The position numbers and the translations under genes were made by a program. The notes beneath the pieces were generated by a model. It was not told the DNA's origin. It made no database searches and worked only from the letters and a program-made list of their open reading frames with translations. From IMG/VR virus record IMGVR_UViG_3300035088_000014, positions 1-64,000 of that record: DNA of 64,000 nt, one strand, 5' to 3'. Below, piece after piece: positions 1-7,296 of the stretch. The first letter of the stretch is position 1. Every line of letters begins with the position of its first letter. This DNA is from a virus.

Positions 1-2
1 TG

Positions 3-50
3 TTGCTCGGAAAGGCGGACTTGATTGCCCGTATCAGCCGAGCAATGTAA
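3..50 (+). CDS. C-terminal end of an upstream gene (partial)
   Basis: The third frame is open from the window edge and ends at TAA 48-50, reading LLGKADLIARISRAM. The alternation of hydrophobic and charged residues looks like a genuine protein C-terminus. It ends 16 nt before the TTG start of the next gene, with an AGAGAAG ribosome site in between. Too short to assign a function. Confidence 0.45.
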   Translation: MLGKADLIARISRAM

Positions 51-66
51 CGAGAGAAGAAGTACT

Positions 67-576
67 TTGCCCAAGAGAGAACCACCGGAGACTCAGGCCG
101 GCGGGAGCATCGAGGACACGATACTCCGGACGCTTGAGTCTCTGCGCGACCAGATGAAGAAAGCGCGGCTGTTCCTTGCGGCCGCCGAAGCTGCATGCGC
201 ACAGCTGGAGGCCATCCGTGCCGGCCATGGCGCCGAGCCGCATCCACGTGCGATTGCCGACTTGCCATACGTTGGCATGGATGTCATCGAAGCGATCCTG
301 CTTCTGCTCAACGAGCGCGACCGAGCTTTACCACGCCAGGAGATCATCGATACCGTTCTGGCCCGGGGAGTCTTTGTCGGTAAGGGGATTGATGCCAAGG
401 GCGAACCGGCGGTACAGGTGGGAAAATCTTTGAAATACCATCTTTTGAGCCGGGACGAAAGACAGGCGACCTACGGTAAGCGGAAAATTAAAGCGGTGGA
501 TCCGGTACTGCGCGAGATGAACGGATTGATTGGACGCTCGGAATGGCCGGATGAAAAGTTTGTGGTGCCACGATGA
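67..576 (+). CDS. Winged-helix-like small protein
   Basis: About 169 residues. I chose TTG at 67 because a GAGAGAAG site precedes it at normal spacing and it avoids the end of the upstream frame; an in-frame TTG at 25 is possible. Residues 20-55 form a charged, Ala-rich helix that could be a coiled coil. Residues 75-125 (IEAILLLLNERDRALPRQEI and following) resemble a winged helix with a Gly/Lys wing. A DNA-binding accessory protein is an inference; no family was recognised. The stop overlaps the next ATG, so the two genes are probably co-translated. Confidence 0.75.
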   Translation: MPKREPPETQAGGSIEDTILRTLESLRDQMKKARLFLAAAEAACAQLEAIRAGHGAEPHPRAIADLPYVGMDVIEAILLLLNERDRALPRQEIIDTVLARGVFVGKGIDAKGEPAVQVGKSLKYHLLSRDERQATYGKRKIKAVDPVLREMNGLIGRSEWPDEKFVVPR

Positions 577-1082
577 TCAAGGCTGCGCAGTTCTCAGAAG
601 ATCGCAAATATCGCTATTCCCTTACGCGCATCTGGGACGGCGCTTCCGGTGCACCGCTGCTGGGGATGATCGGCAAGAATCCATCCAAAGCCGACGAAGA
701 GCGGGACGACCCTACCATCGGCAAGGAAGTTGCTCTCGGCAAGCGGCTGGGGTGTCGCGGTCTGTTCAAGGTGAATATGTACGACTACATCGCAACGGAC
801 AGCGACGACCTGCTCAACATTAGCGATTCGCTTCGCGTGAGCGATAAGGGGCTGGTGGCCAACATCGTTCAAATGTTGGTCGCTAACAACTGTAGACCGG
901 TAATCTGCTGTTGGGGAACACACAGCAATTCGCGGCTGAAAGAAGCAATCAAGGCGCGTGGCGACATGATTCGGCGCAAGCTGATTGAGGTTGGATTAGA
1001 GCCGATGTGTTTAAAGAGAAATGCGGACGGAACGCCCGCGCACCCGCTGTACCTACCCAAACTGGAATTGATTGCTTACTGA
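573..1082 (+). CDS. DUF1643 family protein
   Basis: 169 residues, ATGA overlap with the preceding gene. It shows the DUF1643 landmarks in order: RYSLTRIWD near residue 14, a NPSKADE segment near 34 (usual form LNPSTAD), DDPTIGK near 44, VNMYDYIATD near 68, CCWGTHSNSR near 111 and the terminal HPLYLPKLELIAY. The family is common in phages and mobile elements and has no established biochemical role. The change from LNPST to GKNPSK is unusual for the family. The assignment rests on motif memory and is fairly secure; the function is unknown. Confidence 0.85.
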   Translation: MIKAAQFSEDRKYRYSLTRIWDGASGAPLLGMIGKNPSKADEERDDPTIGKEVALGKRLGCRGLFKVNMYDYIATDSDDLLNISDSLRVSDKGLVANIVQMLVANNCRPVICCWGTHSNSRLKEAIKARGDMIRRKLIEVGLEPMCLKRNADGTPAHPLYLPKLELIAY

Positions 1083-1227
1083 ATTGAGGCTTGCCTCTCA
1101 GCCTGGTCTATTGCATACTAATTTCTGAGAAGCGGCTTCCACGGCAATTTCTCCAGAGCCTCAAAGGTGCTGTACCCGTACAACTTGGTGGTTGTCGGCG
1201 GGCGCAAACCGGAGAGGCTTTGCTATT

Positions 1228-1494
1228 TCAGGCTGCTTTCTTGCCGCGAAGTACTGTCAGCTTCTTCCCGGCCCTTCGCGCTTCCCAGCGTGCTTTCATT
1301 GCTGCCGAGATCTTCTTCTTCGCCGCGGCTGAGAGTTTCCGCTTTCCCGGTACCGCGGTGGTTCGGTTTACGGTGCGCGGATTCCGGATGGTTGTGACGT
1401 TGCCGGAGCCGACAACGTTCTCCAGGTACTCAATGCCATCGCCGATGATGGTTTGTGCTTTCCGAAAGTCTGCAAGGACTGCTTGTAAATTCAT
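1228..1494 (-). CDS. Small basic protein
   Basis: 88 residues, starting at an ATG behind a strong CAGGAGGCAGTA ribosome site. The N-terminal third is a helix with a GDGIEYLENVVG segment. The C-terminal third is very rich in Lys, Arg and Ala (KKKISAAMKARWEARRAGKK), a tail type I associate with small nucleic-acid-binding proteins. No enzymatic motif is visible. It runs opposite to its neighbours and opens a leftward group. A nucleoid- or DNA-binding role is an inference from charge only. Confidence 0.75.
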   Translation of the reverse strand: MNLQAVLADFRKAQTIIGDGIEYLENVVGSGNVTTIRNPRTVNRTTAVPGKRKLSAAAKKKISAAMKARWEARRAGKKLTVLRGKKAA

Positions 1495-1580
1495 TACTGC
1501 CTCCTGATTCAGATTCTCATTGTGTGATGCAGTTCCTAGGATAAAGTACTTAAAGCGCTTCTGCGCTCAAGGGGTTCATC

Positions 1581-1670
1581 ATGGCAACTGGAACGAAGAC
1601 GAAAAAGAAGAGCACGAAGGGGAAGACGAAAACCAAAGTCACGGCGATGAAGCAGAAGAACGCCGCTTAG
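1581..1670 (+). CDS. 29-residue Lys/Thr-rich peptide
   Basis: A complete short frame, ATG 1581 to TAG 1668-1670, encodes 29 residues of which ten are Lys and six Thr (KTKKKSTKGKTKTK core). AAGGGG precedes the ATG. It lies in the space between divergent genes and is the only rightward frame there with a plausible start. A tiny basic phage peptide is possible; chance cannot be excluded. Confidence 0.4.
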   Translation: MATGTKTKKKSTKGKTKTKVTAMKQKNAA

Positions 1671-1756
1671 GCGTATACTGGCAGGGATCTGAAGAAAGAA
1701 CCGACTCGTACAGCCAGACAAGACCTCGGACAAAGGGAGCCCGGGGTTTTGTTATT

Positions 1757-2092
1757 TCAGGCCGCTACCTGTGTTCGGTTGACCGGCGTGAACTTACCGA
1801 CCTGCTCCAGCGCTCCCCAGCACTTCTCAATGGGAATGACATCGGTGAAAGACTTGAGCTTATCGTCCACCAGGGTCCACAGCACTTTGCCATCGTTGGT
1901 GTAGCAGAAGACCGCTGCGGCTTGCGAGACCGGCTTGAATTTCTCTGACAGGTGGGTGATGGTGTTGAGCAGTTTGCCGATCGGCACGTGGGCAAGAACC
2001 GGATTGCCGTCTGCGTTGAAGCCGAGCAGTGTAACCTCAGCGTTTCCATTGAGCAGGACACCGCCGCCGTAGATTGAGCGAGTGTTTTCCAT
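1757..2092 (-). CDS. Hypothetical protein
   Basis: 111 residues from the second in-frame ATG, which is preceded by GGAGG at 8 nt; the first ATG would add only five residues. It appears to be a small alpha/beta protein (LLNGNAEVTLLGFNADGNP, then LWTLVDDKLKSFTDVIPIEK). No Cys clusters, signal or known motif. It follows the zinc-ribbon gene in the same leftward group. Family not recognised. Confidence 0.75.
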   Translation of the reverse strand: MENTRSIYGGGVLLNGNAEVTLLGFNADGNPVLAHVPIGKLLNTITHLSEKFKPVSQAAAVFCYTNDGKVLWTLVDDKLKSFTDVIPIEKCWGALEQVGKFTPVNRTQVAA

Positions 2093-2114
2093 TGTGAAAG
2101 CCTCCATGGGGCAA

Positions 2115-2318
2115 TCATACCGAAAGAGGCGCGTCCTTGGTCTTCTCGGTCATCTGGTCGAACCCGCAACCACCGCACATCACTTGAATGAACTCAGGTG
2201 CGATTGCGGTGTCCCCGATAAGTCTCATGGTTTTATATTTGCGGATCATGCACTCACCGCCGCACTTGGGGCACACCGTGTGCGAGCCAAACGCTGGCAT
2301 TTCATCAACCAGGCTCAT
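2115..2318 (-). CDS. Small zinc-ribbon protein
   Basis: 67 residues; the start chosen (MSLVDEM) has AAAGGAGTGAAT directly upstream. Two Cys pairs, CPKCGGEC near residue 17 and CGGCGF near 50, form a four-Cys zinc-ribbon signature. Between them is a short beta-like segment. Probably a metal-binding accessory protein; partner unknown. Confidence 0.8.
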   Translation of the reverse strand: MSLVDEMPAFGSHTVCPKCGGECMIRKYKTMRLIGDTAIAPEFIQVMCGGCGFDQMTEKTKDAPLSV

Positions 2319-2334
2319 ATTCACTCCTTTGTGC

Positions 2335-2544
2335 TTAAAACACTCCAAACTTGGTGAGCAGCCACCAGATCAGACCGCACACCACCACGAACATGATGAT
2401 CTGAGGGAATGGCTCGGCCATCTTGACGAAGCGCAACAGGATCCAGAGGGCGAACCCGCATATCGCGAGAACGAAGATGATCTGAATCATGTCACGCGGG
2501 TTGAACGGTGCCACGCGGGCAAATAGCAATAAGGCAGTTGTCAT
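2335..2544 (-). CDS. Two-TM small membrane protein (holin-like)
   Basis: 69 residues starting at MTTALLLF, preceded by AAGGGGAGTAACC. Two hydrophobic helices are clear, IQIIFVLAICGFALWILL and PQIIMFVVVCGLIWWLL, joined by a short basic and acidic loop. The layout matches a widespread small membrane family seen in bacteria and phages (Thivi_2564-like, by memory). A holin role would fit the size and topology, but no lysin lies next to it, so this is an inference. Confidence 0.75.
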   Translation of the reverse strand: MTTALLLFARVAPFNPRDMIQIIFVLAICGFALWILLRFVKMAEPFPQIIMFVVVCGLIWWLLTKFGVF

Positions 2545-2549
2545 AGCGG

Positions 2550-2771
2550 TTACTCCCCTTTTGATTCGTTGGCAATTATGCGCATCGCTTCTTTCGTGAG
2601 AGTGCGCAGCAGCTTCTGGTATTTCCCCGGGTTGCTCTCGTCTTCCGCGTAATCCAGCAAGCCTTCGAAGTCGCCGCACTGGCGAATGAAAGCAGCGCAG
2701 CGTTCGATTATGTCAACACTCGACCCGCGTTCGGTCAAATGTGAGTCCGTATAGTGGCGCTCATCTGCCAT
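2550..2771 (-). CDS. Hypothetical acidic protein
   Basis: 73 residues, AAAAGGAGCCAA ribosome site. All-helical in appearance with an acidic middle (LLDYAEDESNPGK) and a basic C-terminal helix. It lies 5 nt upstream of the membrane-protein gene and is probably co-transcribed. Family not recognised. Confidence 0.75.
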   Translation of the reverse strand: MADERHYTDSHLTERGSSVDIIERCAAFIRQCGDFEGLLDYAEDESNPGKYQKLLRTLTKEAMRIIANESKGE

Positions 2772-3006
2772 TTGGCTCCTTTTTGGATGCTACCAACCGC
2801 TTCGTACCGACAGACCGCGAGGCGCAATAGCCAACTCCAGTACGGCAATACCCGCTATACCCACAGTAACCTCGCCTGATGGCGCACGGTGTCTGGCGCT
2901 CGCCTTTCATGCTGCTGCGGTCTTCGATGGTCTGGGGTTCGAATCGCGGCGTTAGCCGCTCCAGTCCCGAGCGCGAAGCGCGAGGCTCCTTTGGTTCCTT
3001 CAACAT
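2761..3006 (-). CDS. Possible small Cys/Arg-rich protein
   Basis: 81 residues, rich in Arg, Gly and Cys (CGYSGYCRTGVGYC). Its ATG overlaps the stop of the 46-residue frame upstream and its end overlaps the next gene by 11 nt, the packing seen for real genes here. The composition is odd and there is no independent ribosome site, so it may be a chance frame. Confidence 0.35.
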   Translation of the reverse strand: MLKEPKEPRASRSGLERLTPRFEPQTIEDRSSMKGERQTPCAIRRGYCGYSGYCRTGVGYCASRSVGTKRLVASKKEPNGR

Positions 3007-3140
3007 GTTGCCGCCAAAGCTTTCATGGTCTGCTTTCTGAGTGAAGTAATCACGAACTCGGCAAACTCTTCCTGAGGGCAGGTTTTAATCCAGTCCAGAG
3101 GACGCACCTTCTCGACACGTCGGCCCGTCGTAAGTTTCAT
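3000..3140 (-). CDS. 46-residue small protein
   Basis: ATG 3138-3140 to TGA 3000-3002. The product has a basic N-terminus, a PLDWIKTCPQEEF segment and a Lys-rich C-terminal helix. It would be the first gene of the leftward group, and a GGTATCTTG element (3163-3171) lies about 25 nt upstream of its start. No strong Shine-Dalgarno sequence is visible. Function unknown. Confidence 0.5.
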   Translation of the reverse strand: MKLTTGRRVEKVRPLDWIKTCPQEEFAEFVITSLRKQTMKALAATC

Positions 3141-3162
3141 GTGGTAGTAAAGCTATAACACA

Positions 3163-3171
3163 GGTATCTTG
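3163..3171. promoter_or_regulatory. Partial copy of the CACGGTATCTTG element
   Basis: The sequence CACAGGTATCTTG around 3159-3171 shares the 9-bp core GGTATCTTG with the full elements at 5212, 63798 and 63918. It lies between divergent genes (3140 leftward, 3240 rightward), a position fit for an operator or promoter element. Confidence 0.4.
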
Positions 3172-3239
3172 TGGATTGAGAGAGAAATATAGTCCTTCGG
3201 TTGGTTAACCGGGCGGGGCTAACTTTTGAGGAGGTCCCG

Positions 3240-3764
3240 ATGCTTCAACTGCTACTTCTGGCCCTTTTGGCCTCGACATGCGGCACAGAACGCCAAGCCG
3301 TTAAGACGCTGGCCGACAATCCCGGTCTGGAAAAAGTAGTGACGTCTAGCGTTACTGCACTTCGCGCACTTCCGGCGCCAAAGACCTGGGGCGATACCAT
3401 GCCTCGGCTGCCGGCTGAACGCAAGGTTTACCGGATGAAAGCGCTGCTTCTGGGATACAAGTTAGAGGCCGATCAGGATTACCACTTGGTGCTGGCTGAA
3501 ATCGGTAAACCGAAACTGACGATGATCGCCGAGATCCCGTCGGCAGAATGCGCGCAGGAGCTGGCCGAGAAGTTCAAGAAAGAGCGGGCTTTTGTCGAGA
3601 GCATTCACAAGCCCAAAGCCGCGGGCGATATGGTTTGGTTCGTAAAGCCGGTTGCGGTGGTGACCACCGGACCGGCATTCTTCGACAAACTGCATGGGCA
3701 GACCGGCGTTGCACCGAACGGTATCGAACTGCATCCGGTGCTTGGGATTGAGAGGGCAAGGTGA
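3240..3764 (+). CDS. Secreted OB-fold-like protein
   Basis: 174 residues from the ATG behind GAGGAGGTCCCG. The first 15 residues (MLQLLLLALLASTCG) look like a Sec signal peptide. The following CGTERQAVK, later YKLEADQDYHLVL and the C-terminal GQTGVAPNGIELHPVL match a secreted family I know from diverse bacteria, usually annotated only as hypothetical or OB-fold-like. The phage copy is full length. It overlaps the next gene by GTGA. Probably acts in the periplasm or outside the cell; the role is unknown. Confidence 0.75.
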   Translation: MLQLLLLALLASTCGTERQAVKTLADNPGLEKVVTSSVTALRALPAPKTWGDTMPRLPAERKVYRMKALLLGYKLEADQDYHLVLAEIGKPKLTMIAEIPSAECAQELAEKFKKERAFVESIHKPKAAGDMVWFVKPVAVVTTGPAFFDKLHGQTGVAPNGIELHPVLGIERAR

Positions 3765-4390
3765 CGCAGTTCATAGCGCATCTCTTCGGTGATTACATCT
3801 TGCAAAGCGACTGGATGGCGCAGAATAAGACGAAGCGAAGCTGGCCAGCGTTGGTTCATGCCTTCATTTACTCGCTTTGTTTTGTGCCGCTATGTTGGCA
3901 GGCTGTCCAACACATACCCGAGCGGCGCATTGATGTACAGCCGACCCGGGTTGTCATCCACACCGCCGATTTCACATCGAAAGCTGTCAACATAGACGGT
4001 AGTTACAAAGAGCCAGCGCAGGACATACCGGACCGGTTCCACATATGGGTATGGCTCGTGATCTTGTCGACTCACTTTCTGATTGACCGTTTCCGGCTGG
4101 CGCGGTACGTGGTCTGGGCAAAGAACTGGCTGGGACCATGGTCGCGAATGGAAACCGTCGGCGAAGCTGTCGAGCGCATGAAGGCATCAGGCGAAATGCC
4201 GCGCCCCGTGATCCTACCCGGCCAGAAGATTGACATCGTGCTCCAGCGTATTCGTTTCATTGCGCCGCTTTCTGATTGCCAAACCGGATACCCGCCATCG
4301 ACTCCGATCTGGCTTTCGACCTGGCTCCTGATCATCGCGGACAATACGATTCACCTGGCGATAAACTACGCGGCCCTAAAATACCTGTAA
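3761..4390 (+). CDS. DUF3307 family membrane protein
   Basis: 209 residues, GTG start in a GTGA overlap. The N-terminus FIAHLFGDYILQSDWMA, the HAFIYSLCFVPL helix and the HFLIDRFRLARYVVWAKN block near residue 106 are the DUF3307 landmarks. An insert between them (about residues 50-90) is polar and longer than I expect. At least three membrane segments are visible, the last at the C-terminus (WLLIIADNTIHLAINYAAL). The family recurs in phages; its function is unknown. Confidence 0.8.
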   Translation: MTQFIAHLFGDYILQSDWMAQNKTKRSWPALVHAFIYSLCFVPLCWQAVQHIPERRIDVQPTRVVIHTADFTSKAVNIDGSYKEPAQDIPDRFHIWVWLVILSTHFLIDRFRLARYVVWAKNWLGPWSRMETVGEAVERMKASGEMPRPVILPGQKIDIVLQRIRFIAPLSDCQTGYPPSTPIWLSTWLLIIADNTIHLAINYAALKYL

Positions 4391-4466
4391 CTCATTGAAA
4401 GTTGGAAAGTACCTCAGAACCTGAAACCGGCGCGCGGCGCTCATATCGAAACCTGGAGAGAGAAAA

Positions 4467-4952
4467 ATGCAGTTTTTAAAGGGTTTGACTCGATTCTTCC
4501 ATTTTGAGCAGGAACCGGAAACTACTCGAAAGCCAGAGCAGGCGATTACTCGTCGCGGTCTGTTGATGGGTCTCGGCGCATCGCTGGTTGTAGCGGCCGT
4601 GCCGGAGATTCCATTCGGTCGCGTGTGGTCGATACCGAAGAAGATTGTCTATCCGCCGGGAACTTTGACACCGGAGATCTTGCGCAAATTCAGCGAGCAA
4701 GTGCTGGCGAGAATGGGCCACATCCAGCCGGTGATGTTTATGCACCCGATTCAGTATGAGAGGCTGAAAGAACTGGTTGGCGATGGATCGCTCGGACGTG
4801 GGCCTTCAACAATTTCGGAGATGATCGGCGGTGTCCCCGTTGTGGCGTCGAACTTCGTTGACGAAGACAGAATCTACAAGCTTGATCGCGGTATCTGGCG
4901 AAACGCGCTCACTGAACCTCTTCCGCCTATGTACGCCAGCAGACCAACTTAA
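4467..4952 (+). CDS. Tat-signal protein with capsid-like tail
   Basis: 161 residues, GAGAGAGAAAA before ATG. Residues 28-47 hold a twin-arginine signal (TRRGLLMGLGASLVVAAVP), followed by PFGRVWSIPKKIV. The same arrangement, RR then PFRVYSIPKEIV, occurs in the leftward gene at 38145. The C-terminal half (MFMHPIQYERLKEL, then GGVPVVASNFVDEDRIYKLD) recalls the end of phage major capsid proteins. Export by Tat is a prediction. Function unknown. Confidence 0.75.
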   Translation: MQFLKGLTRFFHFEQEPETTRKPEQAITRRGLLMGLGASLVVAAVPEIPFGRVWSIPKKIVYPPGTLTPEILRKFSEQVLARMGHIQPVMFMHPIQYERLKELVGDGSLGRGPSTISEMIGGVPVVASNFVDEDRIYKLDRGIWRNALTEPLPPMYASRPT

Positions 4953-5032
4953 AGTGTGCAGAAGCGTACCATTGACTCAAGGTGTTCCTCATGCCGCACA
5001 CGGGCCGCAGAACCGAGAGCTTGAATAGGCTA

Positions 5033-5063
5033 TTGCTTTTATTCAGCTACTTTGCCTTATAAT
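5033..5063 (+). promoter_or_regulatory. Candidate promoter
   Basis: A perfect TATAAT (5058-5063) is preceded by TTGCTT (5033-5038) at 19 bp, a little wide for a sigma-70 promoter. It would drive the rightward small-gene cluster. Confidence 0.35.
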
Positions 5064-5211
5064 ACGGCGCAGGTCTCAAGGACATTAGTGGTGTCCCATT
5101 GATTAAGCTGACGAACCAGCATCCCGCGCCGAGCAACAATCTATTCCTGATTCCCGTTTATTCCTACAAAAAAAGCTTGTATGCACTTGATTCTGTGCGG
5201 TTTAGAGCTAT

Positions 5212-5237
5212 CAAGATACCGTGTTGTGTTTCACGGT
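5212..5237. promoter_or_regulatory. CAAGATACCGTG element with inverted ACCGTG repeat
   Basis: CAAGATACCGTG (5212-5223) is an exact copy of the element at 63798 and the reverse complement of that at 63918. Its ACCGTG (5218-5223) pairs with CACGGT (5232-5237) as an inverted repeat with an 8-bp spacer. A further GAACGGTG follows at 5253-5260, as at the right end of the window. Probable regulator-binding site. Confidence 0.6.
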
Positions 5238-5241
5238 GTAG

Positions 5242-5257
5242 TGTTCCACGTGGAACG
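5242..5257. promoter_or_regulatory. parS-like palindrome
   Basis: TGTTCCACGTGGAACG contains a perfect 14-bp palindrome and matches 15 of 16 positions of the bacterial chromosomal parS consensus TGTTNCACGTGNAACA. It lies 11 bp before the start of the gene at 5269. No parA gene is present in the window. Binding by host ParB or by the ParB-like module of the protein at 38748 is an inference. Confidence 0.6.
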
Positions 5258-5268
5258 GTGGTGGCGGC

Positions 5269-5556
5269 ATGAAGCTAGTGCGCGCCAGGCCGAAAGCCGT
5301 TGAAGACTTACCGGAATGGGCTAAGTGCTGCCAGAAGTACATCGATGCAACACTGGCGATCGGCGAAATTATCATCGATCTGGACACCATCCACGAAGAG
5401 TTTTTTCAGGGATGTGGATTTTGCTTCACGCGAAATCCAGGCTATCGCAAGCGCGTCAAAGACGTGGCCGATGGACAATTCTGTAGTTTTGATTGCTTCG
5501 ACCTTGACGAAACAGGTGTTCCCGACGGCAACTACGTTGAAGCGGTGGCCCGATGA
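5269..5556 (+). CDS. Cys-rich hypothetical protein
   Basis: 95 residues. Two Cys pairs, GCGFCF near residue 49 and FCSFDCF near 75, are spaced as in a treble-clef or zinc ribbon. The start is close behind the parS-like site and lacks a clear Shine-Dalgarno sequence. The end overlaps the next gene by ATGA. Confidence 0.75.
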   Translation: MKLVRARPKAVEDLPEWAKCCQKYIDATLAIGEIIIDLDTIHEEFFQGCGFCFTRNPGYRKRVKDVADGQFCSFDCFDLDETGVPDGNYVEAVAR

Positions 5557-5813
5557 GAACGCGCTCCAAGCCTCGGGTCACACGCCGCAGGAAGTTTCTA
5601 CCTGAGGACCGCCCGACAAAGCTACAGCGCTGCATGGTGAAGTTTGCCACCTGGGAGCTGATCAACAAGCTTGCCGGCGACTGGGGCGTAGGAGCCGGAA
5701 TCGACGCGCTGGCCGAAATGGCAGAATTACTGATGCAGCGCGAACGCGAGCAGATTGCGACCGTGAATCTATCGAGCGGTAAAAATCAGGTGACACTGGA
5801 GATGTATAGGTGA
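5553..5813 (+). CDS. Hypothetical basic protein
   Basis: 86 residues. An Arg/Lys-rich N-terminus (RTRSKPRVTRRRKFLPEDRP) precedes a helical region (WELINKLAGDWGVGAGIDALAEMAELLMQ split over residues 35-62). Overlaps both neighbours. It may bind nucleic acid by charge; no family was recognised. Confidence 0.7.
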   Translation: MRTRSKPRVTRRRKFLPEDRPTKLQRCMVKFATWELINKLAGDWGVGAGIDALAEMAELLMQREREQIATVNLSSGKNQVTLEMYR

Positions 5814-6079
5814 GCGAGAGAGGACTTTTAGTGAAGTTTCCTGAGCACAAGTGCGGTCTACATCTGACGCACAACGAACACAAAGACGTTTACGAGAAGC
5901 TGGAAGAAAAGCTTCAGGACGATTACTACAAAGACATGACACCGGAAGACCGCGCTGAATGCCTACGAACCGACAGCCTCTGGACACTGCATTGGTATCC
6001 AAATACGCCGGTGGGTTTCATTGTCGTTCACGGCCCAACACTGGAGCGCGTACTAGAGCTGGCTGCTTCCGCTGGTTAG
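5810..6079 (+). CDS. Hypothetical protein
   Basis: 89 residues, GTG start overlapping the previous stop. Contains an acidic middle (YEKLEEKLQDDYYKDMTPED) and a beta-rich C-terminal half (LWTLHWYPNTPVGFIVVHG). No known motif. Confidence 0.7.
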   Translation: MSERGLLVKFPEHKCGLHLTHNEHKDVYEKLEEKLQDDYYKDMTPEDRAECLRTDSLWTLHWYPNTPVGFIVVHGPTLERVLELAASAG

Positions 6080-6265
6080 CATCCTTCCCCGTGTTTCACC
6101 TTAGCTAGCTGAGTCTTTAGCTCAAATGTGTTGCTATTTGAACAGCAATAAAGCTACTGTTGCTGTGCACTCCCCCCAGGAAACAGAAGTTTTTGTAGCT
6201 CGAATGGCTTCAGATAACCGCGTTCCCGCCTCGGGGAACCTGACACGCGCAGTGGTCTTTGAACG

Positions 6266-6715
6266 GTGTCTCGCCGTGTACCTCCAAAAAAATTTATGCC
6301 AAGAAATAATCGCATCCACGAGGACGTGTGGGATTCTTCTTCCTTGAGCGTCCTGTTTCCCGCCTCACGCTCGAAAGTGAAGACTATGCTCGCAACAGGC
6401 GAGGTGGTCTCATTCTGTAAACGTTGCGGCCTTACCGGTATCTCGGAAACTCACAAGAGCCTTCTGGCTGCCGGTAAGCGCTGCAAAGGCGAGCGCCAGC
6501 CACACGATCTGAGCTACAAGGTCACACCGACATTCCGCGACGTGGACCAGACGCCGGCGGCAATTACGGCAAACGAGATGCGGGCCCTAGTCGGATTGAA
6601 GTCAAAGCAGGCGCAGAAGGCGGCAAGGATCAAAGTGGATGCCTGGCAGCAATGCGGGATGAATCTGAGAGTCCTTCCGGCGCCGCAACCTTTTAGCGCC
6701 ATGTCACCAGCATGA
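6266..6715 (+). CDS. Hypothetical Cys-containing protein
   Basis: 149 residues from GTG 6266, or 139 from ATG 6296; neither has a strong ribosome site. The middle carries CKRCGLTGIS and later KRCKGERQPHD, which could complete a metal site, followed by a Lys/Ala-rich helix. The 186 bases before it hold no supported gene. A competing 73-codon frame at 6126 has poor composition. Confidence 0.6.
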   Translation: MSRRVPPKKFMPRNNRIHEDVWDSSSLSVLFPASRSKVKTMLATGEVVSFCKRCGLTGISETHKSLLAAGKRCKGERQPHDLSYKVTPTFRDVDQTPAAITANEMRALVGLKSKQAQKAARIKVDAWQQCGMNLRVLPAPQPFSAMSPA

Positions 6716-6727
6716 AAAGGAGAAGTC

Positions 6728-7045
6728 ATGTTTGAGTATTTGAACCCTGCAGATAAGCCGGTCGTCGAAGGACTGGAAAAATTTGAAGTCGTCTACGCCA
6801 AAGACCAACCGGAATATCTCCCGCTGCGCACATTGGCCGCAAATACCAGCGAACGTCAAGTTATGTCGCGCTGGAGCTTCACCGATGAGCAACGCAAAGC
6901 CATTGCCGAAGGCGCGGACATCTACCTCACGCTGATGACCTTTTGTGGCCCGCTGCAGCCGATCACGATTGCGGTTGCCGACAAAATGAATCCCGATTAC
7001 TTCAGGCACAGATTCAACCTGCCCGCAGAGCCGTGTCCCGCTTAA
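6728..7045 (+). CDS. Conserved phage hypothetical protein
   Basis: 105 residues, AAAAGGAGAAGTC ribosome site. The segments NPADKPVVEGLEKFEVVYAK, PEYLPLRTL and RWSFTDEQRKAIAEGADIYL look familiar from other soil-phage accessory proteins, but no function is known to me. Overlaps the next gene if that starts at GTG 7033. Confidence 0.8.
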   Translation: MFEYLNPADKPVVEGLEKFEVVYAKDQPEYLPLRTLAANTSERQVMSRWSFTDEQRKAIAEGADIYLTLMTFCGPLQPITIAVADKMNPDYFRHRFNLPAEPCPA

Positions 7046-7296
7046 AATCACCGAATATGGGCACAGCGATCCAGAACGTGCGGTACGAAACGCTTCATGC
7101 GGACACACCGCGCGAAGTGGTGAACGAAGCGGTCTGCAGTCTTTGTGAACAGCCTTATTTGAAAACACGCGGCGACATCGGGATCTGCGGAAGAAAGCTG
7201 TGTAGAGATGCCTACGCAAAGAACGACGGTCTGCAGCGCAGGAATCAGCGCAGGTTGGCGCCGAGACGGCCGTACGTGATCCAGTGGAAGCCGTGA
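7033..7296 (+). CDS. Small zinc-ribbon protein
   Basis: About 87 residues from GTG 7033, or 79 from ATG 7057. CSLCEQPYLKTRGDIGICGR near the middle, followed by KLC, gives a four-Cys ribbon. The C-terminus is Arg-rich. Overlaps the next gene by 13 nt. Confidence 0.7.
   Translation: MSRLKSPNMGTAIQNVRYETLHADTPREVVNEAVCSLCEQPYLKTRGDIGICGRKLCRDAYAKNDGLQRRNQRRLAPRRPYVIQWKP

Larger units (their letters stand above)
4953..5268. other. Intergenic control region
   Basis: About 316 bases with no convincing gene; a 23-codon frame at 4991 is unsupported. The left part is unremarkable. It contains a perfect TATAAT at 5058-5063, then the regulatory module at 5212-5260. It separates the short 3.2-5.0 kb group from the long small-gene cluster beginning at 5269. 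Confidence 0.6.

Noticed and set aside
2925-2965. GGTTCGAATC, resembling a tRNA T-arm
   Set aside because: The flanking bases do not form the T-stem, and no acceptor or anticodon stem could be drawn on either strand.
5200-5213. GTTTAGAGCTAT, like part of a type II CRISPR repeat
   Set aside because: Single copy, with no spacer array and no cas gene.
6126-6347. 73-codon rightward frame before the 6266 gene
   Set aside because: Overlaps the better-supported gene, has no ribosome site and an irregular composition.
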